DNA of 64,000 nt, taken from contig DATIPO010000058.1 in the NCBI GenBank assembly GCA_035471925.1, positions 1-64,000 on the forward strand, read 5' to 3'. Below, piece by piece: positions 8,249 to 17,620 of the stretch. The notes beneath the pieces are model-generated. The model was not told the origin of the DNA and ran no database searches. It saw nothing but the letters and a program-made list of their open reading frames with translations. The translations under genes were made by a program, and so were the position numbers. The stretch comes from JANQFM01 sp035471925. GTDB lineage: Bacteria; Acidobacteriota; UBA6911; RPQK01; DATIPO01. The stretch's first letter is position 1. Every line of letters starts with the position of its first letter.

Positions 8249-9670
8249 GTGCTTTTTCTGAGCCTCTTCTTGCTGCTGTCGGCTGGTATGGAAACGTCTG
8301 CAACGGGAGCGGAACCGACCGTTTCAAAGACACGGCCAACGGGAGATTCGCCACTCCTGGAAACCAGGCTGGAGAGCGCCCGGCTGCGCTTTTCGCTGCT
8401 GGGAGTGGCCCCTCCAGCCAAGCTGGATGCGAACCACGTCGGCCAAATCAGGGAGAAGATCCGTCAAATGGAAACTCTGCTGGTCGCAGGCTCCCCAGAG
8501 GGCTTCGGAAAGCAGCCTTCCCAGGGAGGCGGCGACACCTCCACGGACCGCTTCGATCTGGTCGCGCGACTGATGCCGCCCGCTGCCGAGAAGTTTTTGT
8601 CGTCACTCGACTTCACTTTCGAGGTTGTGGAGAACCCCAACCTGGCCGAGCGCGTCGAGAATCCTCAGGATCGGCTGCGCAAGTTCACTCTGACGCTGGA
8701 TTTCGCAAGCCTCTTTCCCTCCTCTTCAGAGCTGAGGCGGGTCTATGGCCAAGTCTCGGGCTTCGAGACCCTCACGGGCCAGGAGGTTCGCGATCCCTTG
8801 GTGGGGCTCGAGGACAAGGACGCAATCTTCGACTATTTCAGCCGCAAGCGAAAGGGGGATTATTGGATGAGGATCCTGTCGGGATTCAGCGTGTCCGCCT
8901 CGATTTCGGAACGCCTCGATCCCGCTTCCACCATCAGCGACGAGATCGTCGAGACCTGGGCCTTTCTCTTCAATCCCGACAGGCTGATCGCCAGCGCCGA
9001 CAAAGTAGACGCCTATAGCGCCTATATCGAATATGCCAAGGCCTTTCCCGAACGCTTTGACGGCACCAGCCCTTATTCCTGGCAGCCTGACCAGCGTCCC
9101 TACTGCAAGACTTATGACGAATGCAAGAAGTATGCTCAGCCGACCTTGGGAGAAAGGGTCTTCAAGCTCCTGACGCCTACCATCGCCTTCGAGCGCTTGG
9201 ACCAGTTCGAGCGCATCACCGGAGGGGGCGACGTCGCGACCAAAGCCACTCTCGACATCTGGCTCTTCAACTGGGATCTTTCTCCGCTCTTCGAGTCTTC
9301 GCGGGTCCGCATCGCCACCCTGGAACTGATGAAAAAGCAGAAAGAGCTGGAAGACTTCCGAAAGGCTCATCAAGCCAAGTCGGCGGGAGGAATGCTGGCT
9401 TGCCCGGGGCTGGACGCAACTTGTGCTGACAGGACTGGGTCGGACTCCTGGACGAACGGAGCACCGGAAGCGAGTTTAGACAACGTTCGTATGGCCGCTC
9501 AGAACCTCTTGGGAGACTACCTCGATATCTGCATCAGACCCGAGGTCTTGCTCGACGAACGATGGGTCGCCGCTTTCAACCAACGTTGGAGCCTCTTGCT
9601 GGGAGCGCGGGAGCGAGTAGCGAGCTGTGCCGGACTGCCGCTTACCGCCGAGTGCATGCGGAGCCACTGA
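8249..9670 (+). CDS. Unrecognised secreted protein, 473 aa
   Basis: Begins at a GTG (8249) behind GGGAAGGGAG. The N-terminus MLFLSLFLLLSAGMETSATG is a likely signal peptide, so the protein is exported. The mature part is about 450 residues with scattered Cys pairs (PYCKTYDECKKYAQP; LACPGLDATCADR; ASCAGLPLTAEC) that could form periplasmic disulfides. A beta-rich middle (FTLTLDFASLFPSSSELRRV) suggests an outer-membrane or surface role, but I do not recognise a family. It is followed by the convergent GH25 gene 51 bases away. Confidence 0.75.
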   Translation: MLFLSLFLLLSAGMETSATGAEPTVSKTRPTGDSPLLETRLESARLRFSLLGVAPPAKLDANHVGQIREKIRQMETLLVAGSPEGFGKQPSQGGGDTSTDRFDLVARLMPPAAEKFLSSLDFTFEVVENPNLAERVENPQDRLRKFTLTLDFASLFPSSSELRRVYGQVSGFETLTGQEVRDPLVGLEDKDAIFDYFSRKRKGDYWMRILSGFSVSASISERLDPASTISDEIVETWAFLFNPDRLIASADKVDAYSAYIEYAKAFPERFDGTSPYSWQPDQRPYCKTYDECKKYAQPTLGERVFKLLTPTIAFERLDQFERITGGGDVATKATLDIWLFNWDLSPLFESSRVRIATLELMKKQKELEDFRKAHQAKSAGGMLACPGLDATCADRTGSDSWTNGAPEASLDNVRMAAQNLLGDYLDICIRPEVLLDERWVAAFNQRWSLLLGARERVASCAGLPLTAECMRSH

Positions 9671-9721
9671 AATGTTCGCGGAACTCGCCTCGCGTATGAA
9701 CGTGTTGGCCACCTCGTGGCC

Positions 9722-10495
9722 CTAGCGAATGATGAGGGAGGAGAGGTCGGCCGCGTTGTTGTTGCCGCGCGTCAAGTCGGCGTCCTTCTCGATGCCCGGA
9801 ATGTTGACATCGCCTTGGTGCTGCCACAGATGCCAGGTGGGCCAGCCCTGGGGAACACGTGGCTCGGTGACGCCATACTCAGCGATCCACAGGGGATGCT
9901 CGTGGAAAGCCTCCTTGAAGTGCTTGTCCCAGAAATTGGGCGAAGTGTAGATGATGGGCTTGACGCCGTAGTGCGCCTCGATCAATTCTACGAAGGTACG
10001 CAGGCGCTGGGGCAGTCCTTCAAGCTTGGTGTCGTGACCGATCAGCTCGATGTCGACAACCGGAACCAGATCGCCGGGCTCCAACTGAACGTTCTCGATG
10101 AACCACTTGGCTTGGTCCTCGGGCGGATCCTCAGTGACGTAGAAGTGGTAGGCTCCCCTGAGCAAGCCGGCTTCCTTGATGCCCTGCCAGTGGGCGTCGA
10201 AGGTGCTGTCCTTCAAGTCGACGCCTTCGGTGGCCTTGCTCACGGCAAAGCCGAAGCCCTCTTGAGCGACTTGCTGCCAGTCAATTTGGCCGCTGAAGCG
10301 TGAGACATCGACGCCCTTTTGGAGCTTGGCCAGCAACTGCTGCACGTCGACTTGCGGCTTCTCTGCCTGCTGCGCCTGGCTTCCCGACTCTCCAGAGGAC
10401 TCGGATTCCCCTTGGGCGGAGCTGTCCGGCGAATTGCAGGCCGCTTGAGAAAAGATGAGAACAAGAGAAGCGAAAAAGACAAAGCTCCGGAACAT
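9722..10495 (-). CDS. GH25-family lysozyme-like lipoprotein
   Basis: Glycoside hydrolase family 25 muramidase: GVDVSRFSGQIDWQQV, FAVSKATEG, GAYHFYVTE and the acidic LVPVVDIELIG strand match the catalytic barrel, and the ending HLWQHQGDVNIPGI carries the conserved QHQ-type segment. Acid residues in DVS and VVDIE fit the active site. The start at 10495 (MFRSFVFFASLVLIFSQAAC) gives a lipobox, SQAAC, so the mature enzyme is probably an acylated envelope protein, followed by a Ser/Glu/Gln-rich linker. AAGGAG lies ahead of this ATG; the long in-frame extension to 10780 runs into repeat DNA and is rejected. Confidence 0.88.
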   Translation of the reverse strand: MFRSFVFFASLVLIFSQAACNSPDSSAQGESESSGESGSQAQQAEKPQVDVQQLLAKLQKGVDVSRFSGQIDWQQVAQEGFGFAVSKATEGVDLKDSTFDAHWQGIKEAGLLRGAYHFYVTEDPPEDQAKWFIENVQLEPGDLVPVVDIELIGHDTKLEGLPQRLRTFVELIEAHYGVKPIIYTSPNFWDKHFKEAFHEHPLWIAEYGVTEPRVPQGWPTWHLWQHQGDVNIPGIEKDADLTRGNNNAADLSSLIIR

Positions 10496-10687
10496 CGCAA
10501 ACTCCTTGCTGACGACGGCCTGACCGAGTTCGACCGCCAAATCTCCCAAGCCGCACGCCACGAGCGCAATGGATGCTTGACGGCCCCTGGCGGAGGGCGA
10601 ACCACCTCGATTCTCGGCCAAATCGACCGACGGTGCAAGCCTGGAAGCCGTGGTGTGCCTCATGCCAAGAACTCCGAGCTGGCCTAT

Positions 10688-10997
10688 GCACGCCTTCAGC
10701 GTTCGGGAATCATACAGCCAGCACCCAGGGTGGCGCCTTCGTCTCGCTGCGCTCGACTGCGGCTGACCCTGGGCTGGCATATGGCTCGCCTTCAGCGAGC
10801 CCTGACTTGACTTGTGCCAGGCTGGCTTAGGGTTCGCCTTTCAGCGAGCCCTGACTTGACTTGTGCCGGGCCGGCTTAGGGTTCGCCTGGGCGAGCCTGA
10901 CTTGCATTGTGCCAGTCCGGCTTAGGCTTCGCGTTCAGCGAGACGAAGGCGCCACCTTGGGTTCAAAAGGTGACATTCCCTAACGCTGAAGGCGTGC
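10688..10997. repeat. Palindromic dispersed element, copy 1 (310 bp)
   Basis: The ends are perfect 16-bp inverted repeats, GCACGCCTTCAGCGTT at 10688-10703 and its complement at 10982-10997, extended by a GGGAAT match on each side. Inside is a second inverted pair (CACCCAGGGTGGCGCC near 10721, and GGCGCCACCTTGGG near 10949), the core GGCTGACCCTGGGCT, then three tandem units of about 57 bp carrying GGTTCGCC...AGCGAGCC hairpins joined by CTGACTTGACTTGTGCC. No ORF is present, so it is non-autonomous. It fills most of the 543-bp gap between the GH25 gene and queG. Related copies lie at 19941, 22906 and 32027. Confidence 0.8.
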
Positions 10998-11038
10998 AAT
11001 AGCGTCGCGGGGTGGCTCAGAACTTCTGACGGGCTGCT

Positions 11039-12076
11039 CTAGCGGTCCGGGGGAACCGAATCGATGCGGCGGATGGCCCATTTGGCGTGGCGCTCCACCA
11101 GTTCGTCGCCGCAGGAGGCCAAGCGGCGCAGGTCTGGCAGCATCGAGGGATCGCCCGAGTTGCCCATGGCCACGGCCACGTTGCGCATGAACCCCCTCCA
11201 CTTGGAGCGCTTGACGGGACTCTTGCGGAAGCGGCGGGAGAAGTCCTGCGGCGTCAAGCGGGAGAGTTGCTTGAGATCGGGGGCCCGGTTTTCCGGCCGG
11301 GGGGCAAAAGCTTCCACCGTCGACAGCGGGGCCTTGGAATTCCAGGGACAGACGTCCTGGCAGATGTCGCATCCGAATACCAGATTTCCCAGGGCGGGAC
11401 GCAGGCTCTCGGGAATATCTTCCCGCAGTTCGATGGTCAGGTATGAGATGCAGAGCCTGGCGTCCACCAGGTATTCCTCAACGATGGCGTCGGTGGGGCA
11501 GGCCTCCAAGCAGGCCCGGCAGCTTCCGCAATGGTCGGTGACGGGCTGGTCGTAATCTAGCTCGATATTGAGGATGATCTCGCCCAGAAAGAACCACGAT
11601 CCAGCCTGACGCGAGAGGACGTTGGTGTGCTTGCCCAACCAGCCCAGACCGGACTGCACGGCCCAGTGCTTGTCCATCACGGGTCCGGTGTCGACGTAGT
11701 AGCGTCCGCGCGCGGCCGGTTCAAGTTTCTGGATGGCATCCAGCAGGCGGGGCAGCCGCTCCCAGAGAACGTCGTGATAGTCGTCCCCCGAGGCATAGCG
11801 TGAGATGGCGGCTTTCTCCCGCTGATCATAAGGCAGCCGGTAATTGTGGCGATAGTTGAGTCCCAGCGAGAGCACCGAACAGGCGCCGGGGACGATCAGC
11901 GAGGGGTCGAGGCGCTTCTCGGTGTTGCGCTCCATGTAAGCCATCTGGCCCTGATAGCCGCGCCGCAACCATTCTCTCAGGCGCTCTTGAGGCACCTGAT
12001 CGACCGGAGCGCAGCCGACAGCGTCGAAACCGAGCGCGGCCGCCTCTCGTCGGATTTGCGCCGTTAGGTTGTCCAC
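11039..12076 (-). CDS. queG: Epoxyqueuosine reductase (QueG)
   Basis: Cobalamin- and iron-sulfur-dependent enzyme that reduces epoxyqueuosine to queuosine in tRNA. Two ferredoxin-type clusters are seen: CGSCRACLEACPTDAI and CDICQDVCPWN, after an N-terminal MDNLTAQIRREAAALGFDAV and the DTGPVMDKHWA strand. HEAT-like repeats make up the C-terminal 80 residues (RNVAVAMGNSGDPSMLPDLR). The 345-aa length is normal. The start is a GTG at 12076, 6 bases past the sdaA stop, so the two genes are translationally linked. No other queuosine gene is in the window. Confidence 0.95.
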   Translation of the reverse strand: MDNLTAQIRREAAALGFDAVGCAPVDQVPQERLREWLRRGYQGQMAYMERNTEKRLDPSLIVPGACSVLSLGLNYRHNYRLPYDQREKAAISRYASGDDYHDVLWERLPRLLDAIQKLEPAARGRYYVDTGPVMDKHWAVQSGLGWLGKHTNVLSRQAGSWFFLGEIILNIELDYDQPVTDHCGSCRACLEACPTDAIVEEYLVDARLCISYLTIELREDIPESLRPALGNLVFGCDICQDVCPWNSKAPLSTVEAFAPRPENRAPDLKQLSRLTPQDFSRRFRKSPVKRSKWRGFMRNVAVAMGNSGDPSMLPDLRRLASCGDELVERHAKWAIRRIDSVPPDR

Positions 12077-12082
12077 TTCAAC

Positions 12083-13465
12083 TCAGCACTCGATGACGTT
12101 GATGGCCAGTCCGCCGCGCGAGGTTTCCTTGTACTTGGTCTTCATGTCGGCGCCGGTCTGGCGCATGGTTTTAATGACCTTGTCGAGGGAGACCTTGTTG
12201 TTGCCGTCGCCCAGCATCGCCATGCGGGCGGCGTTGACGGCCTTGACCGAACCGATGGCGTTACGCTCGATGCAGGGGATCTGCACCAGTCCTCCCACCG
12301 GATCGCAGGTCAGGCCCAGGTTATGCTCCATGGCGATTTCCGCGGCGTTTTCGACTTGGCGGGGAGTGCCGTTGAGGGCCGCTGCCAGTCCGCCGGCGGC
12401 CATGGAGCAAGCCGTCCCCACCTCGCCCTGACAGCCCACCTCGGCTCCCGAAATGGAGGCGTTTTCCTTATAGAGGATGCCGATGGCGCCAGCCGTCAGG
12501 AAAAAGCGCATCAAGCCCTCGTCGGTGCCTCCCGTCCCCCGCAGGCACATGTAGTAGGAGGCTACGGCGGGAATAATGCCGGCGGCGCCGTTGGTGGGAG
12601 CCGTCACCACGCGTCCGCCGGCGGCGTTTTCTTCATTGACGGCCAAGGCGAAGAGATTGACCCAGTCCATCACCGCCAGCGGATCGGGGCCGCTTTCCTC
12701 TTCAGCTTTTCGCAGCTTGCGATAGAACTCGGGGGCCCGGCGCACCACCTTGAGTCCGCCGGGCAGGGTGCCTTCGGTCTTGCAACCGTGCTCGATGCAG
12801 TCCAGCATGGCCTGCCAAATCTTGTGGATGCCGGCCTCGATCTCCTCTTGGCTGCGCCACGCCTTTTCGTTTTCGAGCATGACCTCGTGGATGGCCATGC
12901 CGTTTTCCTCGCACTGGCGCAGCAATTCCTGACCGGTTGTGAAGGGATGGGGACGCGGCGTATGGTCGGGGACCAACTCGTCGCGTCCCGCCTCGTCCTG
13001 ATTGACCACGAAGCCGCCCCCGATCGAGTAGTAGATGCGCTCTGAGATTTTTTCGTCGTCTTGGTTCCAGGCCGCGAAGCGCATGCCGTTGGAATGCAGG
13101 GGCAGCTTCTGGCGGCGGTTGAAGACGATGTCGGACTCTTCCCTGAAGTCCACCTCGCGCCGGCCCAGCAAGCGGATGCGCCGCTGGGCGTGAATCTGCT
13201 CCAGCCGCTCGGGCATGGCGTAGGGATCGACCTGCTCGGGAGTTTCTCCTTCCAGGCCCATGATCACGGCCTTGTCGGTGCCGTGACCTTTGCCGGTAAA
13301 GGCCAAGGACCCGTAGAGGTCGGCCTTGACGCGATGGGTCTCTTCCAGCAGCCCGTTGGATTCCAGCTTCTCCAGGAAGCGCTTGGCGGCCCGCATGGGT
13401 CCCACGGTGTGGGAGCTGGAGGGTCCGATGCCGATGGTGAAGAGGTCGAAAAGGCTGATTGCCAC
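12083..13465 (-). CDS. sdaA: L-serine ammonia-lyase, single-chain (SdaA type)
   Basis: Iron-sulfur enzyme deaminating L-serine to pyruvate. One polypeptide of 460 aa contains both the beta part (FDLFTIGIGPSSSHTVGPM) and the alpha part (APTNGAAGIIPAV, GCQGEVGTACSMAAGG, DPVGGLVQIPCIERN). The Cys residues of the [4Fe-4S] site lie in the last two blocks. The GTG start at 13465 has GGAGG five bases upstream. It is followed immediately by queG. Confidence 0.95.
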   Translation of the reverse strand: MAISLFDLFTIGIGPSSSHTVGPMRAAKRFLEKLESNGLLEETHRVKADLYGSLAFTGKGHGTDKAVIMGLEGETPEQVDPYAMPERLEQIHAQRRIRLLGRREVDFREESDIVFNRRQKLPLHSNGMRFAAWNQDDEKISERIYYSIGGGFVVNQDEAGRDELVPDHTPRPHPFTTGQELLRQCEENGMAIHEVMLENEKAWRSQEEIEAGIHKIWQAMLDCIEHGCKTEGTLPGGLKVVRRAPEFYRKLRKAEEESGPDPLAVMDWVNLFALAVNEENAAGGRVVTAPTNGAAGIIPAVASYYMCLRGTGGTDEGLMRFFLTAGAIGILYKENASISGAEVGCQGEVGTACSMAAGGLAAALNGTPRQVENAAEIAMEHNLGLTCDPVGGLVQIPCIERNAIGSVKAVNAARMAMLGDGNNKVSLDKVIKTMRQTGADMKTKYKETSRGGLAINVIEC

Positions 13466-13523
13466 GAGGGCCTCCGTGCACGGGGGCGCTGTGCGATTCG
13501 TATTCGAGCAGACCTGTGTGTTC

Positions 13524-14024
13524 TTAGTTGACCTTGGCCGTGCCGGCTCCCACCTTGGGACGTTGGTCCTTGAAGCGCTCGTCCATGCGCCGCTCCAGTT
13601 CCTTCAATTCGTCCTTGTGGGACTGCAGGGTCTCAGGCTTGATCAGAGGACCCACGAATTCAGCAGCCGCAACATTCCAGGCCTTCTCCACTTTGTCGGT
13701 GATGGGGTTGTGGAACCAGGCGGCGTCCCACATCTTGTGGTGATTGGTCTGAAACTGCACATACTGGCCCGGTTCGTACTCCAGGGTCGTAGGCAAGATG
13801 TCGAGCTCGAAGAGTTGATCCTCGGGATCCAGCGGCTCGATGATCATTCCGCTTCCGCGCTCGTGGGGTTGGGTGCAGGATTCGTCTTTATATAGCGTCA
13901 GGCCCACGTGCAGCACACGATTGGGCACGGCCGGGAAAGTCTCTGTGACTGGAGGCCGGTTGTCTTCTTTTTTCTTTTTCTTGAACACGTTTCTCTCCTC
14001 TGGACCGCGCGGCTGCTTGGCCAT
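13524..14024 (-). CDS. Unrecognised basic-tailed protein, about 166 aa
   Basis: Unrecognised. The N-terminus is highly basic (NVFKKKKKEDNRPP) and is followed by a beta-rich middle (LHVGLTLYKDESC, QYVQFQTNHHKMWDAAW) and a charged C-terminal helix (LKELERRMDERFKDQRPK). There is no membrane segment. ATG 14024 is chosen because AGGTGG lies 8 bases upstream; a GTG at 14036 in frame is the alternative. It is 58 bases upstream of sdaA on the same strand and divergent from the ATP synthase operon. Confidence 0.72.
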   Translation of the reverse strand: MAKQPRGPEERNVFKKKKKEDNRPPVTETFPAVPNRVLHVGLTLYKDESCTQPHERGSGMIIEPLDPEDQLFELDILPTTLEYEPGQYVQFQTNHHKMWDAAWFHNPITDKVEKAWNVAAAEFVGPLIKPETLQSHKDELKELERRMDERFKDQRPKVGAGTAKVN

Positions 14025-14250
14025 AGGCGGGACCACCTGGTGACAGTCCGCAACAGCCGCCGCGCAAGTGAGTTAGTTTATCAATCTGGCACCCTGGTTG
14101 GCAAAAGGCCTCCCAACCCCGCGGGTCTGAGGGGCGGACTCACCATACAGCATGCCGTCGGGGCCGATTTCAGGCCCGGGCCGCCTTGACCTGTTTGCCG
14201 TCTTCGTGCTAGAAGTGAGCCTTTATTTTGAGACGCTGGAGAAGCAGCAG

Positions 14251-14676
14251 ATGTTAGAAGTTGATTGGACTCTCATCCCGGCGGTGGGAGTTTTTCTGCT
14301 GGCGGTTCTCACGCTCAACGCATTGCTCTTTAAGCCGCTCTTCCAAGTCATGGACGAACGGCAAGCCAAGACGTCCGGATTGAAGCAGAGCGCGCAGGAA
14401 ATTCTGCAGCGTTACGAGGAGTCTTTTGAAGAGTATGAGTCCGAGTTGGGAGAAGCCCGCCGGCGGGGATACAAACAAGCGGAAGAGGCGCGGCAAGAAG
14501 CCTTGAAGGAGCGCTCGGGCAAGCTTTCCGAAGCACGCTCCCGAGCCGAAGAGTTGCGCCTGAAGGCACGTCAGGAGATCCAGAAGGAAGTTTCCGCCTC
14601 CAAGCAAAACCTGCAAAGCGAAGTGGAGGCGCTTTCTGAAATGATCGCTTCCCGGGTGCTGCGAAAGAGCGCCTGA
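14251..14676 (+). CDS. F-type ATPase subunit b' (AtpF-like)
   Basis: Peripheral-stalk subunit of F1Fo ATP synthase. One N-terminal transmembrane helix (TLIPAVGVFLLAVLTLNALLF cut at its ends) is followed by the PLFQVMDERQAKT turn and a long Glu/Arg/Lys coiled coil to the C-terminus. At 141 aa it is shorter than the second b-like gene, as b' subunits are. The ATG at 14251 has a GGAGAAG upstream; a longer frame to 14152 is not b-like. First gene of the operon; genes for subunits a and c, which normally precede it, are absent here. Confidence 0.88.
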   Translation: MLEVDWTLIPAVGVFLLAVLTLNALLFKPLFQVMDERQAKTSGLKQSAQEILQRYEESFEEYESELGEARRRGYKQAEEARQEALKERSGKLSEARSRAEELRLKARQEIQKEVSASKQNLQSEVEALSEMIASRVLRKSA

Positions 14677-14723
14677 GCGGCAGCGGCACCCTTTAGAGCG
14701 CCTGAGCGGCAGCGGCACCCTTT
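14666..14723 (+). repeat. Perfect 29-bp tandem duplication across a stop codon
   Basis: The 29 bases at 14666-14694 are repeated exactly at 14695-14723. The first copy contains the last codons and TGA stop of the b' subunit gene, so the duplication left the protein unchanged and lengthened the untranslated spacer. Exact identity suggests a recent slippage event. Confidence 0.9.
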
Positions 14724-14851
14724 CCGTCCGCAGACCGTTGAGCTTGCTTGAGCAGCGGACCGCATCGAGCCTCACAGCGGCCGCGCCGGACACTCACGGC
14801 CGCGGCCATCGAAACCGAGAAGCAAATCGCATAAGACGAACCGTCAGGACA

Positions 14852-15472
14852 ATGCCCGTCATGAAAATGCCCATTATCCGTTTGTACCGATTTGCCGCCT
14901 TGTGCGGACTGCTCATGTTCGGCTGGCTGGCCGCTCCAACTTCGGCCCTGGCGGCGGGCGGAGAAGGATGGGGCTGGTGGGCAACGATCGGACGTTGGTT
15001 CAACCTGGCGCTGGTGGTGGTCCCGCTGGTCATTCTGCTGCGCAAGCCTCTGGGGAACTACTTCGCGTCACGCCGGGGCGCGATCCAAAAAGAGATTGAA
15101 GAGGCCAAGCAGGCCCGCCAGGACGCCGAGACCAAGCTGGCGGAAGTAGAACAGCGCATGAAGGCGCTCGATCAGGAGGTGGAGCAGATCCGCCAGCAAG
15201 CTCAGGAAGAGGCCGAGGCCGAACGGGAGCGTCTGTTGCGCGAAGCCCGCGAGGACGGCGAGCGCATCGTGGCCGCGGCCGAACGCGAGATCGGCAACCT
15301 CAAGCGCCAGGCCCGGGTCGAGTTGAAAGAGTATGCCTCCGAACTGGCCCTCAAGATGGCCGAGGAGCGCATCCGCCGAACCATGACGGAAAAGGACGAG
15401 GCCGACCTCGTCGACCGTTTTTTCGTCCGCTTGGCCGAAACCGGCAACCAAGCGGACCTGCCTAAGGACTGA
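14852..15472 (+). CDS. atpF: F-type ATPase subunit b (AtpF)
   Basis: Second b-type stalk subunit, about 206 aa. It has an unusual extra hydrophobic N-terminal segment resembling a signal peptide (FAALCGLLMFGWLAAPTSAL), then the typical membrane helix and turn (LALVVVPLVILLRKPLGNYF) and a long coiled coil with KLAEVEQRMKALDQEVEQIR. Start codons at 14852 and 14861 are both possible; the AGGA at 14846-14849 gives better spacing to 14861. It ends 8 bases before atpH, with which it contacts the delta subunit. Confidence 0.92.
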   Translation: MPVMKMPIIRLYRFAALCGLLMFGWLAAPTSALAAGGEGWGWWATIGRWFNLALVVVPLVILLRKPLGNYFASRRGAIQKEIEEAKQARQDAETKLAEVEQRMKALDQEVEQIRQQAQEEAEAERERLLREAREDGERIVAAAEREIGNLKRQARVELKEYASELALKMAEERIRRTMTEKDEADLVDRFFVRLAETGNQADLPKD

Positions 15473-15480
15473 ACGGAACC

Positions 15481-16023
15481 ATGATGATTTCCAGCAAGGC
15501 CCTGACCTACGCCAAGGCGCTGGCCGACGTGGCCACTGAGGCCGGAGTGCAGGATCAAGTCTTGGCCGACTTGCAGGACTTCGAGGAAATGTCGCCGGAA
15601 AGCAGCGAGTTGAACGAGGTCCTACTCAATCCAGCCCTGGCCTTTTCCGCCAAGCGCAAGATCGTTGAGCAGGTGGGCGCCCGAGCCGGACTCTCCAAGA
15701 TTACGGTCAACCTGGTCTTGACCTTGATCGAGAATGCCCGCTTCGACCGTTTTGACGAAGTTGTGGAAGGCTACCAGCGCGAGATCGACAAGCGCAGGGG
15801 CGTCCTGAGGGCCGACGTCTATTCGGCCCGAGGTCTGGGAGCGGAGCAGCGCAGCCGCCTCGAGAAGCAGGTTCCTCAGATCATGGGTTCGCAGATGAAC
15901 TTCGATTATCACACTGATGAATCCCTTATCGGCGGCATCAAGATCCAGGTCGGTTCGACCGTCCTGGACGGATCGGTGCGCAGCCAACTGAACGAGATCG
16001 GACGGCGCTTGAGCAGCCGCTAG
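15481..16023 (+). CDS. atpH: F-type ATPase subunit delta (AtpH)
   Basis: OSCP/delta subunit linking the peripheral stalk to F1. 180 aa with ALTYAKALADVATEAGV at the N-terminus and the conserved C-terminal DESLIGGIKIQVGSTVLDGS block. It lies between atpF (8 bases) and atpA (23 bases). Confidence 0.96.
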   Translation: MMISSKALTYAKALADVATEAGVQDQVLADLQDFEEMSPESSELNEVLLNPALAFSAKRKIVEQVGARAGLSKITVNLVLTLIENARFDRFDEVVEGYQREIDKRRGVLRADVYSARGLGAEQRSRLEKQVPQIMGSQMNFDYHTDESLIGGIKIQVGSTVLDGSVRSQLNEIGRRLSSR

Positions 16024-16046
16024 AAGTGCATTAACAGGAGCGCAAG

Positions 16047-17576
16047 ATGGCGATCAAAGCAGACGAAATCAGCCGCATTATCAAGGAGCAGATCAAGGAC
16101 TTCGACAGCGACGTCCAGATCAGCGAAGTGGGAACGGTCATCTCGGCGGGCGACGGCATTGCCCGCGTCCACGGTCTGGACAAGGTGATGGCCCTGGAAC
16201 TGCTTGAGTTTCCCCACGACGTTTACGGCCTGGCCTTCAACCTGGAGGAGACCAACGTGGGCACCATTCTTTTCGGCGAGTTCCACGAAATCCAGGAAGG
16301 CGACGAAGTGCGGCGCACCAAGAAGATTATGAGCGTGCCGGTGGGACAAGCCATGCTGGGACGCGTGGTCGACGCCTTGGGGCGTCCGCAGGACGGCAAG
16401 GGTCCCATCGACAGCTCCGAGAATGAGCCGGTGGAAAAGATTGCCCCCGGAATCATCGACCGCAAACCGGTGGAAGAGCCTCTGCAAACCGGAATCAAGG
16501 CCATCGACTCCATGATTCCCATCGGACGCGGCCAGCGCGAATTGATCATCGGCGACCGCCAGACCGGAAAGACGGCCATCGCCATCGACACCATCCTCAA
16601 TCAGAAGAACAGCGACGTCATCTCCATCTACGTGGCCGTCGGACAGAAGCGCTCCACCATTGCCCGCGTGGTGAAGACGCTGGAAGATCACGACATGATG
16701 GACCGCTGCGTGGTGGTTTCGGCGGCTTCTTCCGATCCGGCCACCATGCAGTACCTGGCCCCTTATGCCGGATGCACCATGGGAGAATACTTCCGCGACC
16801 GCGGCCAGCACGCGCTGATCATCTACGACGATCTCTCCAAGCACGCCGCGGCCTACCGCGAAGTCTCCCTGCTGCTGCGCCGTCCGCCGGGACGCGAGGC
16901 CTTTCCGGGAGACGTCTTCTACCTCCACAGCCGCCTGTTGGAGCGGGCCGCCAAGCTCAATGACGACAACGGCGGTGGAAGCCTGACTGCGCTGCCCGTC
17001 ATCGAGACCCAAGCCGGGGACGTGTCGGCCTACATTCCCACCAATGTCATCTCCATCACCGACGGCCAGATCTACCTGGAAAGCGACCTCTTCAACGCTG
17101 GCACCCGACCCGCTGTCAACGCCGGACTTTCGGTCAGCCGCGTGGGAGGCGCCGCCCAGATCAAGGCTATGAAACAGGTGGCCGGGAAACTGCGGCTGGA
17201 GCTTTCCCAATACCGGGAACTGGCGGCCTTCGCCCAGTTCGGATCGGACCTCGACAAGGCCACCCAGCGCCAGTTGGCGCGGGGTCAGCGCCTGACAGAG
17301 ATCCTTAAGCAGCCCCAATACCAGCCCTTGCGAGTCTCCCAGCAGATCGCCATCATCTTCGCCGCCACCAACGGATTCCTGGACGATATCTCGGTCGACG
17401 AGGTGGTGGCCTTCGAGGCCGGCATGCACCAGTTCTTCGAAAGCACCCAGGCCTCTCTGCTCAACGACATTCAAGAGAAGAAGAAGCTGGACGACGGGTT
17501 GATGGACCGTCTCAAGTCGGCGATGCAAGACTACAAGGCCCGCTACGAGGAAGAAAAGAAGAATCAAGCCGCTTAA
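16047..17576 (+). CDS. atpA: F-type ATPase subunit alpha (AtpA)
   Basis: Non-catalytic nucleotide-binding subunit of F1. It has the P-loop GDRQTGKTAIAID, the PGREAFPGDVFYLHSRLLER block and the ALPVIETQAGDVSAYIPTNV signature. 509 aa is standard. CAGGAGCG precedes the ATG. No irregular residues were seen. Confidence 0.98.
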   Translation: MAIKADEISRIIKEQIKDFDSDVQISEVGTVISAGDGIARVHGLDKVMALELLEFPHDVYGLAFNLEETNVGTILFGEFHEIQEGDEVRRTKKIMSVPVGQAMLGRVVDALGRPQDGKGPIDSSENEPVEKIAPGIIDRKPVEEPLQTGIKAIDSMIPIGRGQRELIIGDRQTGKTAIAIDTILNQKNSDVISIYVAVGQKRSTIARVVKTLEDHDMMDRCVVVSAASSDPATMQYLAPYAGCTMGEYFRDRGQHALIIYDDLSKHAAAYREVSLLLRRPPGREAFPGDVFYLHSRLLERAAKLNDDNGGGSLTALPVIETQAGDVSAYIPTNVISITDGQIYLESDLFNAGTRPAVNAGLSVSRVGGAAQIKAMKQVAGKLRLELSQYRELAAFAQFGSDLDKATQRQLARGQRLTEILKQPQYQPLRVSQQIAIIFAATNGFLDDISVDEVVAFEAGMHQFFESTQASLLNDIQEKKKLDDGLMDRLKSAMQDYKARYEEEKKNQAA

Positions 17577-17620
17577 GCTGAAGCGGGGACCCCTGATCAG
17601 GAGCTAGCAAGGAGCAGCGA

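Noticed and set aside
16020..17567. 515-codon minus-strand frame opposite atpA
   Set aside because: Antisense shadow of a firmly identified ATPase gene; rich in His/Val/Gly/Asp repeats typical of such shadows.
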